This document shows positions 22,411 through 30,688 of a stretch of 41,993 nt of DNA, in pieces. The notes beneath the pieces were generated by a model, which saw nothing but the letters and a program-made list of their open reading frames with translations, searched no databases and was not told the DNA's origin. This DNA comes from a virus, in IMG/VR virus record IMGVR_UViG_3300021440_000055, positions 1-41,993 of that record; one strand, given 5' to 3'. Numbering within the stretch: the first letter of the stretch is position 1; each line of letters starts with the position of its first letter. The position numbers and the translations under genes are program-made.

Positions 22411-24195
22411 ATGTTCAAGGGTGCTACACCAGTTGACGAAGCCCCTAGGGCCGTTGCACCGGGGTCGGCGGGGGGTAGCTCGGGCCTTCCCTTCCGGGGC
22501 GTTTCTAGGGCCGATTCCGGGCCTGCAGCGCCTGTCGGGGAAGCCCCCGATCTAGCCGAAGGAATGCCGTGGTACGAGAAGCTGCTCGTGGGTACTGGGG
22601 GCGGTGCGCGGAACATCTATCTGGGGGGGAAGCACCTGATAGGTCTGGGTACGCCTGAAGAATCCCAGGAGCGCAAGGACTGGACGAAGAACAAGGAAGC
22701 CCTTGGCGGGTGGGGTACTGCCGGCGAGGTCTTGGGCGAAGGGTTGGCTACCGCCCCCATCGGTGGGGCTGTAGGCTTCGGCGGCAAGGTCTTGGCCAAG
22801 GCGGTCCCGATCCTGTCGAAGCTCGCGCCTAGTGGTTGGGCGGCTCTGGCCGCTCGCGGTGCTGCCGAGGGGGCCGCTAGCAATGTCTTGGCTGGCCCTG
22901 AGGATAAGGCCATCGGGGAGAACGCCACGGAGGGGGGCGTCACTGGGGCCATTGCCGGCTCCGTGCTCCCCAAGGCGCTGAAGGGGGCGGGTAAGTTGGC
23001 CACCGCTACTGTGCGTGAACTGGCCCCCGGCGAGCGCGCCGCCTCTGCCCGTGGGCTGAAGGCCCTGGAACGCACTCTGGGCAAGGAAGCCCTGGAAGAC
23101 GTGACTCGTCAGGTCGAGAACCCCACCCCAAGTATGCTCCCCCGCACCACCGCAGCTAGGACTGATAGTGGTCGGATGGGCGCGCTGGAGCGTGGCGCTC
23201 GCAGCCGTGGCAACGTGGACTTCGCCCCCCACGATGAGGCGGTGAGCCGCAAGGCCTGGGAAGTGCTCCAGGGGGCTACCAAGTCTGCGGAGGATGTCCC
23301 TGCCCTCCAGAAGGGCGTGACGGATATCATGTCCGAGGGCAAGGAGCTCATGGACAAGCTCCCTCTGAGCCAGGCCAATCGTGAGCGGGTCGCCAAGGAG
23401 TTGATGGCTATCCGCAACGGTAACGAGGTCATCGCCAATCCGAATCTGGGCAAGGAAATCGACAATGCCCTGGCGGCCCTGGATAACCCAGAGGCTACCC
23501 TTGGTGTGCTCCCCCAACTGAACTGGCGTCTGAGCCAAGAGGCGGGGGACTCCACGGCCATTCGCAAGGTACAGAAGGTTCTCCAGGAGGTCACTGACGA
23601 TCGGAGCAAGGGTCAGTTCACCAACGTCCAATCTGGCTATGGCCAGACCATGGATCAGTTGAAAGCTGCCGAGGCTGCGGCTCGCCTGAGAGGCAAGTTT
23701 GTAGATGAGACCGGGTTCCCCTCAACTACCCAATACTACGGGGGGGCGGGGGTGGATGCGGTCCCCAAGATGGAGTCGGCCCCTCTCCGCAGGGCTATTG
23801 GCCAGGAATCCCGTAAAGGCAACGTACAGCTTATGGACCCGTCCAAGGTCGATGAGCTAGGGTTGTTGGCGGACCAGCTTCGTCAGCACGAGATTTACAA
23901 GCCTTCGTTGTCTTCTGGGGGTACCAGCATAGGGCTGGGGGAGGCTGAGGGCGCGGCGTCGAGCGTTCTCAACGCTAGCCCTATCTGGCGTCTGCGCGGG
24001 GCCTTGGGTTCCGTGTTCCAGGGACTCAACGAGGCTACCCAGAAGCAAGTAGATAAGGCTCTGCTGGACCCTGAAGCGTTCTTAAAGATGGTCGAGGCCA
24101 AGCGCGGGTTGGGGCGGGCGCTACAGCCTTGGGAAAATGCGTTGGACGCGACCTTGCGGGGGGCTACCCGCTCCAACGCCATTCAGGAGAACTAA
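22411..24195 (+). CDS. Large internal virion/ejection protein with glycine-rich hydrophobic region
   Basis: This 594-residue protein has a Pro/Gly/Ala-rich start. A glycine-zipper-like hydrophobic section (about residues 100-195, with ATAPIGGAVGFGGKVLAKAV and GGVTGAIAGSVLP) could insert in a membrane. Long charged helices make up the rest. With the two preceding genes it probably forms the set of pilot proteins that carry DNA across the envelope. I see no transglycosylase or peptidase motif. Confidence 0.65.
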   Translation: MFKGATPVDEAPRAVAPGSAGGSSGLPFRGVSRADSGPAAPVGEAPDLAEGMPWYEKLLVGTGGGARNIYLGGKHLIGLGTPEESQERKDWTKNKEALGGWGTAGEVLGEGLATAPIGGAVGFGGKVLAKAVPILSKLAPSGWAALAARGAAEGAASNVLAGPEDKAIGENATEGGVTGAIAGSVLPKALKGAGKLATATVRELAPGERAASARGLKALERTLGKEALEDVTRQVENPTPSMLPRTTAARTDSGRMGALERGARSRGNVDFAPHDEAVSRKAWEVLQGATKSAEDVPALQKGVTDIMSEGKELMDKLPLSQANRERVAKELMAIRNGNEVIANPNLGKEIDNALAALDNPEATLGVLPQLNWRLSQEAGDSTAIRKVQKVLQEVTDDRSKGQFTNVQSGYGQTMDQLKAAEAAARLRGKFVDETGFPSTTQYYGGAGVDAVPKMESAPLRRAIGQESRKGNVQLMDPSKVDELGLLADQLRQHEIYKPSLSSGGTSIGLGEAEGAASSVLNASPIWRLRGALGSVFQGLNEATQKQVDKALLDPEAFLKMVEAKRGLGRALQPWENALDATLRGATRSNAIQEN

Positions 24196-24197
24196 TC

Positions 24198-25124
24198 ATG
24201 CCCCGTAACGGATCTGGATACTACACCCTACCCGCCGGCAATCCGGTAGTGGACGACACGGTTATTGACGTGAACTGGGCGAATCCGACCATGGGTGACA
24301 TCGCTCTTCAGCTGAATAACGTGCTGACCCGCGACGGCGTTCTGGGCCCCACCCTCCCGTTCAAGCTTGTTGACGGCACTTCAGGTGCTCCTGGCCTATC
24401 CTTTGCCGCAGCCACCGGAACGGGCCTATGGCGCGACTCTACACAATTGGGGGTGAGCTACGGCGGGTCAACCGTTTTCTCAGTTAATGCAAACGGAATT
24501 GCCACCGCTAAGGGCTACAGTAGCTCGGCCGCAGAAGCCCTAACCCTTACCAATGCCACCTCTGCTATTATCTTCCGCAGCCCATCAAACCAAGAGCCCC
24601 CTGGGGTAGTTCTTAGTCGCAATAGTGGAGACGTATTCAAGGCGCGCGGCCTTGGCGGCCTTGTATTTGAAACCAATACTACTGGCCTTGAGTACCTCTC
24701 GAATGCTCTAACGCCCAGTATTGCTGGTACGGTTAATCTAGGCACTGCTGCTAAACCGTTCAATACACTTACGGCGCACTCCATATACGGAGTCTCAGCC
24801 ACGCCTGTAATCAAATTTATTGGCGGATTTAATGCTAGCGTTCAGTTCGATACGCAAATTGCGGTACCCACATCTGCGCTAACATCAGCCCTTTTGCTTA
24901 TCGGTGGTCCGCATGACCCAAGCGGAGTGGCCTGGTCTAGGCTTTTGCTTGTAGCTTTGCGCGTAAGCGGTGGGGCCTCTCCCGATGTTGCCTATACGCA
25001 AATTGCTACTGTAGGGAGCACTAGTCCGGTAGTTACGCTTTCTGTGGTGAGCGGAACGCTTAGAATTGACGTATCGGGGAATGGTACGGGTTCTACCTAT
25101 GTTCACATGCTTGGGGCATTCTAA
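24198..25124 (+). CDS. Short tail fibre-like protein
   Basis: This 308-residue protein starts MPRNGSGYYTLPAGNPVVDD, continuing to TVIDVNWANPTMGDIALQL, the N-terminal signature of many podophage tail fibres that attach to the virion. The C-terminal part is beta-rich and ends in a small domain (VAYTQIATVGS...STYVHMLGAF). AGGAG precedes the chosen ATG at 24198. It probably helps recognise the host surface. Confidence 0.8.
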   Translation: MPRNGSGYYTLPAGNPVVDDTVIDVNWANPTMGDIALQLNNVLTRDGVLGPTLPFKLVDGTSGAPGLSFAAATGTGLWRDSTQLGVSYGGSTVFSVNANGIATAKGYSSSAAEALTLTNATSAIIFRSPSNQEPPGVVLSRNSGDVFKARGLGGLVFETNTTGLEYLSNALTPSIAGTVNLGTAAKPFNTLTAHSIYGVSATPVIKFIGGFNASVQFDTQIAVPTSALTSALLLIGGPHDPSGVAWSRLLLVALRVSGGASPDVAYTQIATVGSTSPVVTLSVVSGTLRIDVSGNGTGSTYVHMLGAF

Positions 25125-25297
25125 TGATCTACTGGAAAGTTTCAGAACAAGAAGCTGATTACGTCTTTAAGGTGCTTCAGCAGCGTCCATTTGGTGAGGT
25201 AAATGGTCTGATCCAGAAGCTATTGGACCAAGCCAATGCCCCCAAGCAATCGGATATGTTCCCCGTAGACACAACCACACTTCAACGATCAGAGTAG
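25124..25297 (+). CDS. Small hypothetical protein after fibre gene
   Basis: This 57-residue protein starts MIYWKVSEQEADYVFKVLQQ and contains VNGLIQKLLDQAN. Its ATG overlaps the fibre stop as TAATG, so it is translated by coupling. The sequence is helical and amphipathic. Small helical proteins of this type, with a per-chain Q-x-L-L helix, occur near tail genes; the role is unknown. Confidence 0.7.
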   Translation: MIYWKVSEQEADYVFKVLQQRPFGEVNGLIQKLLDQANAPKQSDMFPVDTTTLQRSE

Positions 25298-25305
25298 GAG
25301 CCGAC

Positions 25306-25512
25306 ATGGATAGCCCTATCAACCTTAAATTGGCTCAGCGTAAGCGCGAGGATGCGGCCGGTCTGAATGACGAGGGCTCGGCACAGGCGACCTCTGCCGC
25401 CGCGTCGGCCCCGAACAATGCCAAGTTCTTCAAGGGTGCCCCGATGACGGAGGCGGAAAAAGCTGCTAAGGCCAAGAAGTTGTCTGAAATGCTTCGGGCG
25501 AGGGGAGACTGA
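25306..25512 (+). CDS. Small hypothetical protein
   Basis: This 68-residue charged, Ala-rich protein starts MDSPINLKLAQRKRED and ends in a Lys-rich helix (MTEAEKAAKAKKLSEML). TAGGAG precedes the ATG. It belongs to the chain of closely spaced tail-region genes. No domain is recognised. Confidence 0.7.
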   Translation: MDSPINLKLAQRKREDAAGLNDEGSAQATSAAASAPNNAKFFKGAPMTEAEKAAKAKKLSEMLRARGD

Positions 25513-25513
25513 C

Positions 25514-25900
25514 TTGATCACGTTACCTGACGCAGACTCCGTAGGGGGAGCCGCCGCAGTATCGGCACTGCGGACGGGAAAGCGTAGACCTGTGGTTGCC
25601 GAATCGGTATACTCGGGGTTCCTGGCCCCTAAAGCCATGCCGGACATCAGTAACATGCTGCGACAGGGTCGCCCCCCTCCGCCACCGTCTCCCCTTGAGG
25701 AAATGGCCGAGGCGGAACCCGTCGCAACTGTAGAGACTCTGGAAGTTGAGCCTAAGCCCCCGCCCAAGCCTAGGCTCACTCTGGAGTTCAAGAAAGTAGA
25801 TGGGCAGACGCGATCTGTAGACATCAAGGTGGGGGACAAGGTTAAAACCTTGACCATTAACCGCGATGAAGACGGTAATATGGTTTCCGCAACTTTGTAA
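25514..25900 (+). CDS. Proline-rich hypothetical structural protein
   Basis: This 128-residue protein starts at a TTG with GGGGAG upstream. It has a Pro-rich linker (GRPPPPPSP, then KPPPKPR) between an N-terminal segment and a C-terminal beta-rich unit (LEFKKVDGQTRSVDIKVGDK). The DNA of its reverse strand is also open for a long way, but codon pattern and spacing favour this frame. Probably a minor virion protein. Confidence 0.65.
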   Translation: MITLPDADSVGGAAAVSALRTGKRRPVVAESVYSGFLAPKAMPDISNMLRQGRPPPPPSPLEEMAEAEPVATVETLEVEPKPPPKPRLTLEFKKVDGQTRSVDIKVGDKVKTLTINRDEDGNMVSATL

Positions 25901-25909
25901 GGAATTGAA

Positions 25910-26533
25910 ATGAACCAAGTTCAGAAGGTGTATCGCCCCGTCAAGGGAGAGTTTGAAGTTCAGCATCTGATCCCCCACCCGGATCACTTGGACGAGTTTT
26001 GGCCTCTGTTCGAAGCCCGCAATAAGGCCATCGAGGCTGGCGACTCTGCTGAAGAGGCTCGCCTGACTGAGGAAATGCGTCCGTTCCAGATCCTTGACGG
26101 CACGTACCACGCCGAGAACATCGTCACGGACGTTGGTCTGAACGACATCCTCGACAAGTACTTGAAGGGGTCGGCATATACTCAGTCTATCGTCATGGGG
26201 CTGAAGGGCACCGGCACCGCCGTCGCTGGCGACACCCAGGCTTCCCACGCCGGTTGGCTGGAGCAGGGACTGGCCAACGCTCCCACGTACACCGGCAACC
26301 GCAAGTCGGTGACGATGTCCACCCCGTCGGGCAAGTCGTCCAACAGCGGCACCCAGGCCTTCGCGATCACCTCGTCGGGTACGGTATTCGGCTGCTTTAT
26401 CAACAACGGCGGCTCGACTACCAAGGACAGCACGACCGGCGTACTGTTCTCTGCGGGCGACTTCTCGGGCGGCTCCGTTGCGGTTATCAACGGTTCGACC
26501 TTGAACGTGGTATACACCCTCAACGCTGCCTAA
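25910..26533 (+). CDS. Virion-associated protein with beta-rich C-terminus
   Basis: This 207-residue protein has an N-terminal helical part (HPDHLDEFWPLFEARNKAIE), the conserved HAENIVTDVGLNDILDKYL section (about 67-85), and a Ser, Thr and Gly-rich beta domain ending VINGSTLNVVYTLNAA. Proteins with the N-x-V-T-D-x-G-x-N motif occur in podophage tail regions and are usually called structural. AAGGAATTGAA precedes the ATG. Confidence 0.7.
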   Translation: MNQVQKVYRPVKGEFEVQHLIPHPDHLDEFWPLFEARNKAIEAGDSAEEARLTEEMRPFQILDGTYHAENIVTDVGLNDILDKYLKGSAYTQSIVMGLKGTGTAVAGDTQASHAGWLEQGLANAPTYTGNRKSVTMSTPSGKSSNSGTQAFAITSSGTVFGCFINNGGSTTKDSTTGVLFSAGDFSGGSVAVINGSTLNVVYTLNAA

Positions 26534-26542
26534 GGAGAAGAC

Positions 26543-27043
26543 ATGAACCTCACCAACGCACAGCTTGACACGCTCAAGGCGGCGATCAACGCCAATACGG
26601 ACCCGCAATTTGTCATCTATCGTCAGAATGGACAAAACACCCAGATGGCGGCGTGGTACAACGTGGACTCTACGTTTATCGTGTTTAAGTCGACTGAGCA
26701 GACTCTCCAGATCGGCAACGTAGCCAATTACGTTGCCGTGGCAGCCCTGACGGACATCAAGAAGAACCAGTTGACCACGTTCTACGTGCTCAATCCCTCG
26801 ACTTTCGGACCCTCTCGCCAAGACCAGCGCGACTACTTGGCGGACACCTTCTCTGGTGCTCTCGGGGGCCAAGGCCAGGCCACCCGCGATGCGCTTGACG
26901 CCTTGTACCGCCGCCCTGCTCTCAAAGGGGAGCAGCTGTATTGCACCGGAACAGGTACCACGGCTACTCCCGGCGCTCTGAACGCCACCGCTTTTGGACA
27001 GATGACGGACGTCAATATCCAACAGGCGCTCGCTCGCCCGTAA
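26543..27043 (+). CDS. Conserved tail-region protein, hypothetical
   Basis: This 166-residue protein has an N-terminal helix (NAQLDTLKAAINANTDPQF), the central LTDIKKNQLTTFYVLNPSTF and RQDQRDYLADTFSG, and a C-terminal part with ATRDALDALYRRPAL. The family is found with the neighbouring genes in podophages, and no enzyme motif is visible. GGAGAAGAC precedes the ATG. Probably structural. Confidence 0.7.
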   Translation: MNLTNAQLDTLKAAINANTDPQFVIYRQNGQNTQMAAWYNVDSTFIVFKSTEQTLQIGNVANYVAVAALTDIKKNQLTTFYVLNPSTFGPSRQDQRDYLADTFSGALGGQGQATRDALDALYRRPALKGEQLYCTGTGTTATPGALNATAFGQMTDVNIQQALARP

Positions 27044-27052
27044 GGACACCCC

Positions 27053-27529
27053 ATGACCACGCTAAAAAACTCAGGGTACTTAGCCACTCTACAGGCTGTA
27101 GCGTGGACGGGCGCTACTCAGAAGATCGACTCCCTCACCGACAATGAGTGGACCGATCTTTCTGATGAGATTGATAATACGACGAACAAGTATGCCTTTG
27201 CCGACATTGACCTAGCGTTGGGCTCTGCCGCCTTTACGGGGTCGGACGCTGGATTTGAGGTCTACATTATTGAAACGGTAGATGGTACCAACTATCCAGA
27301 TTGGACAGGCAACACCACATCTGACGCTCCTGAGAATATGGGGTACTTTGTGACGTTTCTTCCCATTAAGTCAGGTACGTCTGCAAAGCGCGTGGTGTCT
27401 TCTGCCCAAGACGAGATAGAATTACCGCAAGGTAAGTTCAAATTTGGCTGCCGTAATCGGGGTAACGTCACTACGGCTGCTAGCGGTAATACGCTTGCTT
27501 GGCGCCCGCGCAGCTACGACTCGGTGTAG
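27053..27529 (+). CDS. Conserved tail-region structural protein
   Basis: This 158-residue protein has the conserved LTDNEWTDLSDEIDNTTNKY (about 26-45) and SAAFTGSDAGFEVYIIETVD (about 57-76), ending GNTLAWRPRSYDSV. The family is common in podophage tail modules next to the preceding gene; it looks like a single beta-sandwich that could be a fibre or baseplate-like attachment domain. The following 27530-27607 holds no feature I can support. Confidence 0.7.
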   Translation: MTTLKNSGYLATLQAVAWTGATQKIDSLTDNEWTDLSDEIDNTTNKYAFADIDLALGSAAFTGSDAGFEVYIIETVDGTNYPDWTGNTTSDAPENMGYFVTFLPIKSGTSAKRVVSSAQDEIELPQGKFKFGCRNRGNVTTAASGNTLAWRPRSYDSV

Positions 27530-27607
27530 TGTGTTAAGTGCGCAGCGGCTAACGCAGCGTCTGGTGCAGCTTATATTGGCAAGTGCGACGATGCGTAGGG
27601 TCGTGTA

Positions 27608-29065
27608 ATGTTGCTTGTTCGTAAACTTTGGGAGTTACAGCCTCCTGCGGCCGTTCAGGTCAAGCCTAGCTATGCGCAAGGCTTGCTCCAACTCAGTGCA
27701 CACATGCCCGGGACTACCGCTGTCCCGCCTAATGAGTTTAGAAACGGCCCTCAATTCATATTAGACTTTCCAGGCACACCAAGTCTGGAGCGTAGGTCTT
27801 CCTTATTTGGCCCAGTAACGGGTACGTTTACCTCCAGTATGGGGGGTACGGGTGCCGGTAAAGGCTACCGCCCAGACGCGTCCACGCTTAACACGATATT
27901 TGCTGCTACAGGCGAAGCAACTGTACTAGTATTGCTTCGTTCTAATACCACTGACGCAAGTGGCAATGGCGGTCCAATGGTGCTTCCGAGTTATGCGAGC
28001 AGTGCGCAGCACTATCCGTACACCGATGGAAACATCTACATCGGGCCGATGGGGAATCCGAGGTACGTCAATGCCGTTGCTCCCCCGTCGAGCATCTATG
28101 ATCCCCATACGCTGATAGCGACGCACAAGGTTAACGAACAGCGGTGCTACTTCAATGGTGCCCTGATAGGGTCAGGGACGCATACAGAAGTTCCATTCAT
28201 CTTAACTGACGGCACTTCGTCTATAGGCGGCAATGGGGCCGTTTACCTGTTTGTCATTTGGTCTCGGGTACTTACGCCACAAGAGTGCGAAACTCTTGGA
28301 CGCAATCCGTGGGCCCTGTTTCAACCAAAGAAAATCTGGGTGCCAGAGTCTTCCGGCCCAGCCGACTCCCTTCGTTCTGAAACTGTAACCTTTAGCTCTT
28401 CTCAGACGGGCATCCCCGATCAATCTGGTTCCCGCACTGAGACTGTTACTCTTTCGCATTCCCAGACAGGCATTCCCGATCAATCGGGGGCACGTACTGA
28501 AACTGTAACCTTTAGTGAGTCGGAAACCGGAACAGCCACTAACGACTCGCAGGCATCCGATACTGTCACCCTCTCGTCGTCCCAGACAGGGGTGCCTGAT
28601 CATATAGGAGCGCGTACTGAAACTGTTACTTTTAGCGAGTCTGAGACGGGGGTACCCGATCAGCCGGGAACGCGTACTGAAACTGTAACGTTCAGCTCCT
28701 CTCAAACGGGTTCTGGCATTGATCCAGGATCAGTTGATAGAACTGAGACAGTAACTTTTACGTCGTCTCAGACAGGCGTCCCTGACCAGCCCGGTGCTCG
28801 TACTGAAACTGTTACCTTTAGTGAGTCAGAAACAGGTGTAGACGTCACCCCGTCGCGTACTCAGTCCGATATCGTAACCTTCTCCGCCGCCCAGTCTGGG
28901 TTTGTACCCGGACAGACTATTGTTGGCCATATGGGCGGAGACGATGCGTGGGTCAAGAAGCGCCCTGTAGGGTCAAAAGTCAGGAAGGTGCTGTACCAGG
29001 ATGAGGACGAGCAGATTCTCGAAATGGTGCTGGCCGTAGTGGCCATGGAAGAAATATGGGGATAA
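27608..29065 (+). CDS. LamG/lectin-like adhesin with 20-residue tandem repeats
   Basis: This 485-residue protein has an N-terminal lectin-like (LamG/concanavalin-type) domain (about 50-240): YNGALIGSG-type strand ending and a closing SRVLTPQECETLGRNPWALF helix, as in phage LamG proteins. Residues about 258-440 hold nine copies of a 20-residue unit, RTETVTFSSSQTGVPDQPGA. The C-terminal end is charged (KKRPVGSKVRKVLYQDEDEQ). It is probably an exposed virion adhesin or fibre shaft binding glycans. The repeat makes length changes easy by recombination. Confidence 0.75.
   Translation: MLLVRKLWELQPPAAVQVKPSYAQGLLQLSAHMPGTTAVPPNEFRNGPQFILDFPGTPSLERRSSLFGPVTGTFTSSMGGTGAGKGYRPDASTLNTIFAATGEATVLVLLRSNTTDASGNGGPMVLPSYASSAQHYPYTDGNIYIGPMGNPRYVNAVAPPSSIYDPHTLIATHKVNEQRCYFNGALIGSGTHTEVPFILTDGTSSIGGNGAVYLFVIWSRVLTPQECETLGRNPWALFQPKKIWVPESSGPADSLRSETVTFSSSQTGIPDQSGSRTETVTLSHSQTGIPDQSGARTETVTFSESETGTATNDSQASDTVTLSSSQTGVPDHIGARTETVTFSESETGVPDQPGTRTETVTFSSSQTGSGIDPGSVDRTETVTFTSSQTGVPDQPGARTETVTFSESETGVDVTPSRTQSDIVTFSAAQSGFVPGQTIVGHMGGDDAWVKKRPVGSKVRKVLYQDEDEQILEMVLAVVAMEEIWG
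28370..28925 (+). repeat. 60-bp tandem repeats inside the adhesin gene
   Basis: About nine units of 60 bp encode R-T-E-T-V-T-F-S-(S/E)-S-(Q/E)-T-G-x-P-D-Q-x-G-(A/S). Two alternating types occur: SSQTG and SESETG. DNA-level differences are largely silent or conservative, so the protein repeat is under selection. Unit lengths vary slightly at the sixth copy, which is 22 residues. Confidence 0.85.
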
Positions 29066-29069
29066 GAAA

Positions 29070-29372
29070 ATGCGACAAGACGATTTGCCGCCGGAACTAT
29101 TCAAGATTCTCCCCGGCGCGTTGGGGAGTCTTGTTGCCCTTGGCTGGATTACCGGCACACTACTTCAGCGAGTGGCTTCCATATTTGGGGGGTCCATAGG
29201 TGCCTTTTACGCTACTCCGTATCTGACCTCTGCCGCGGGTACGGACGCGGGGCTCACAGGATTCTTAGTGGGCCTATTCGGCATGGCTATCGTATCGAAG
29301 TGCTACGAGGCCTTGTACGCCTTCGACCTAACGGGTAGACTGGACAAGATACTATCGAAATGGGGGCTGTAA
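29070..29372 (+). CDS. Holin-like membrane protein
   Basis: This 100-residue protein has two to three hydrophobic spans: about 17-32 (ALGSLVALGWITGTLL), 36-50 and 60-76 (GLTGFLVGLFGMAIVS), and a charged end. Size, membrane pattern and place after the last tail gene fit a holin that opens the inner membrane at lysis. It overlaps the next membrane gene by TAATG. No endolysin follows. Confidence 0.65.
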   Translation: MRQDDLPPELFKILPGALGSLVALGWITGTLLQRVASIFGGSIGAFYATPYLTSAAGTDAGLTGFLVGLFGMAIVSKCYEALYAFDLTGRLDKILSKWGL

Positions 29373-29683
29373 TGACGGCGCTCGGACTTCTCTCTGTACT
29401 GTGTCTAACCATAACCGGGTTGCTAGCTACGTGGGGTGTATTCAGTAGGCACTTTGACGACAACCTATCGCAGTGCGTAGGGTTGTCCACGGTCGCCATA
29501 GCTTGCTTCTTGAGGATACCAGCTAAGCTGGACTACCCCTATACCCCCCCAGAACTACTGCTGGCTCAGATAGGGCTATGCGCCTATGCCGTGGGCACCG
29601 CAGTGAAACTATGGCGGGCCTCCAAGGGAAAGGCCCACCATAGACGGCGCAGGGGTCTAAGTAGGTGGCTTTTGGATAGCTAG
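29372..29683 (+). CDS. Second holin-like membrane protein
   Basis: This 103-residue protein has hydrophobic spans at about 3-22 (ALGLLSVLCLTITGLLATW), 36-48 and 61-78, and a strongly basic tail (KGKAHHRRRRGLSR). It starts MTALGLL within the previous stop and has GGGGG upstream; an in-frame ATG at 29360 is also possible. It may be an antiholin or partner of the preceding protein. It is the last rightward gene before the terminators. Confidence 0.62.
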   Translation: MTALGLLSVLCLTITGLLATWGVFSRHFDDNLSQCVGLSTVAIACFLRIPAKLDYPYTPPELLLAQIGLCAYAVGTAVKLWRASKGKAHHRRRRGLSRWLLDS

Positions 29684-29691
29684 GAAGGGGC

Positions 29692-29728
29692 TCGACGCGA
29701 CCCGGTACCCGCGAGCGCGTCGATTTTT
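29692..29728 (+). terminator. Rho-independent terminator of the rightward block
   Basis: TCGACGCG (29692-29699) pairs with CGCGTCGA (29716-29723) and is followed by TTTTT. Confidence 0.75.
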
Positions 29729-29736
29729 GAAACTAG

Positions 29737-29758
29737 AGCGGCTAAGGTGCCGCTTTTT
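29737..29758 (+). terminator. Second terminator of the tandem pair
   Basis: AGCGGC-TAAGGT-GCCGCT followed by TTTTT, 13 bases after the first terminator. On the minus strand the same stem could also slow leftward transcripts. The remaining bases to 29823 hold no supported gene. Confidence 0.75.
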
Positions 29759-29823
29759 GTTGCCTACGGAGCCGGGTATCGGGGGAAGAAGCTTACCTAG
29801 CTCCTGCAAGCTCTAAATCCGCC

Positions 29824-30213
29824 CTAGAATCGCCTTCCAGGGGGTCGGTTATAGCTCGGGTCGGGCGCGGGTTCCGGCTCGCCTACGGGGCTGCCAGCGT
29901 AGCTTGCATTGTTTAGTGAGCCGAGGATTCGAGCCTGGTCCTGGTTCACATAGCCGTACCCAGTGGGCTCTGCTGGATCAGCCTCCTTCTTAGGCTTCAT
30001 CCCCTCAAGCTCGATGAGCTTCTCCAGGAAGTGCTGGGCCTTGAGCAAGTCTTCATAGCCGTTCTTGCTCTGGTAGCGTTCCACGTACTTCGTGATACAG
30101 CCGATGAAGTAGCCGGGGCCGAACATACGGTACACGCGGTCCCAGTGTTGCTCCCCGTTCGTCTGGTAGTGAAAACCCCCGACCTGGCGGTCATTAGCGG
30201 AAGATTGACTCAT
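29824..30213 (-). CDS. DUF3310 protein (SaV-like)
   Basis: This 129-residue protein matches the DUF3310 layout: RQVGGFHY (9-16), QHWDRVYRMFGPGYFIGCIT (22-41) and KYVERYQSKNGYEDLLKAQH (42-61). The tail is Pro-rich and poorly ordered. The family is widespread in phages near nucleotide metabolism genes and has no firmly proven activity that I know of. It is the last gene of the leftward block and overlaps the HD gene by 20 bases. Confidence 0.8.
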   Translation of the reverse strand: MSQSSANDRQVGGFHYQTNGEQHWDRVYRMFGPGYFIGCITKYVERYQSKNGYEDLLKAQHFLEKLIELEGMKPKKEADPAEPTGYGYVNQDQARILGSLNNASYAGSPVGEPEPAPDPSYNRPPGRRF

Positions 30214-30688
30214 ATAGTTCCTTTGCTTCGGTGGTTGGAAAATCCTTCTTGCGAAGGTGCATCAGTCCGTTGCCGAGAATCTCGCCAGCGTACTCATTCC
30301 CCATATTGACATGGTGTAGACAATACAGGCAAAGCTCGAAAGTGTCCGCCCATTTAAGGATGTCCAGCTCTTTGGGGGTCAACTGGTAGTCGATGTCGTA
30401 CCGTTGGTTGAAGCTCGCCTCCAGCTCGTCAAGGACGGACGACATGCGGGCGCTGCCCCACTTGGTAGTGGCCGGAATGTCCCCCGTTTCCGACTCCGCC
30501 AGATCGTGCGTAAGGGCCGCCATGATCAGGTTAGAGGGCACCCCGATATAGCCCACCCCCCGAGGGTAGATCATCGCCACGATCATGACGACCCCCCAGG
30601 AGTGCTGAGCCAGGGTCTGGGCCGGTACGTCTGCGGTATGGTACCGCTTGACGCGCCCCGCCCGGTAGAGCTTGTTGAAGTCGATCAT
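30194..30688 (-). CDS. HD-domain phosphohydrolase (YfbR-like)
   Basis: This 164-residue protein starts MIDFNKLYRAG. Metal-binding HD residues are visible in QHSWGV (about 27-32) and ALTHDLAESETGDIPA (about 53-68), with a third Asp in WADTFE (about 113-118). YfbR-type enzymes dephosphorylate deoxynucleoside monophosphates. Beside the thymidylate-synthase homologue it could clear dTMP or dUMP so that the unusual base is used instead. The start overlaps the synthase stop as ATGA. Confidence 0.78.
   Translation of the reverse strand: MIDFNKLYRAGRVKRYHTADVPAQTLAQHSWGVVMIVAMIYPRGVGYIGVPSNLIMAALTHDLAESETGDIPATTKWGSARMSSVLDELEASFNQRYDIDYQLTPKELDILKWADTFELCLYCLHHVNMGNEYAGEILGNGLMHLRKKDFPTTEAKELYESIFR

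Noticed and set aside
22552-23631. 359-codon open frame on the minus strand inside the ejection-type gene
   Set aside because: Low complexity and no ribosome binding site. The plus-strand frame has consistent protein composition and coupled neighbours.
25523-27049. 508-codon open frame on the minus strand across three tail genes
   Set aside because: It crosses several rightward genes that have good ribosome binding sites and recognisable protein patterns, and it has no motif. It is a GC-driven shadow.
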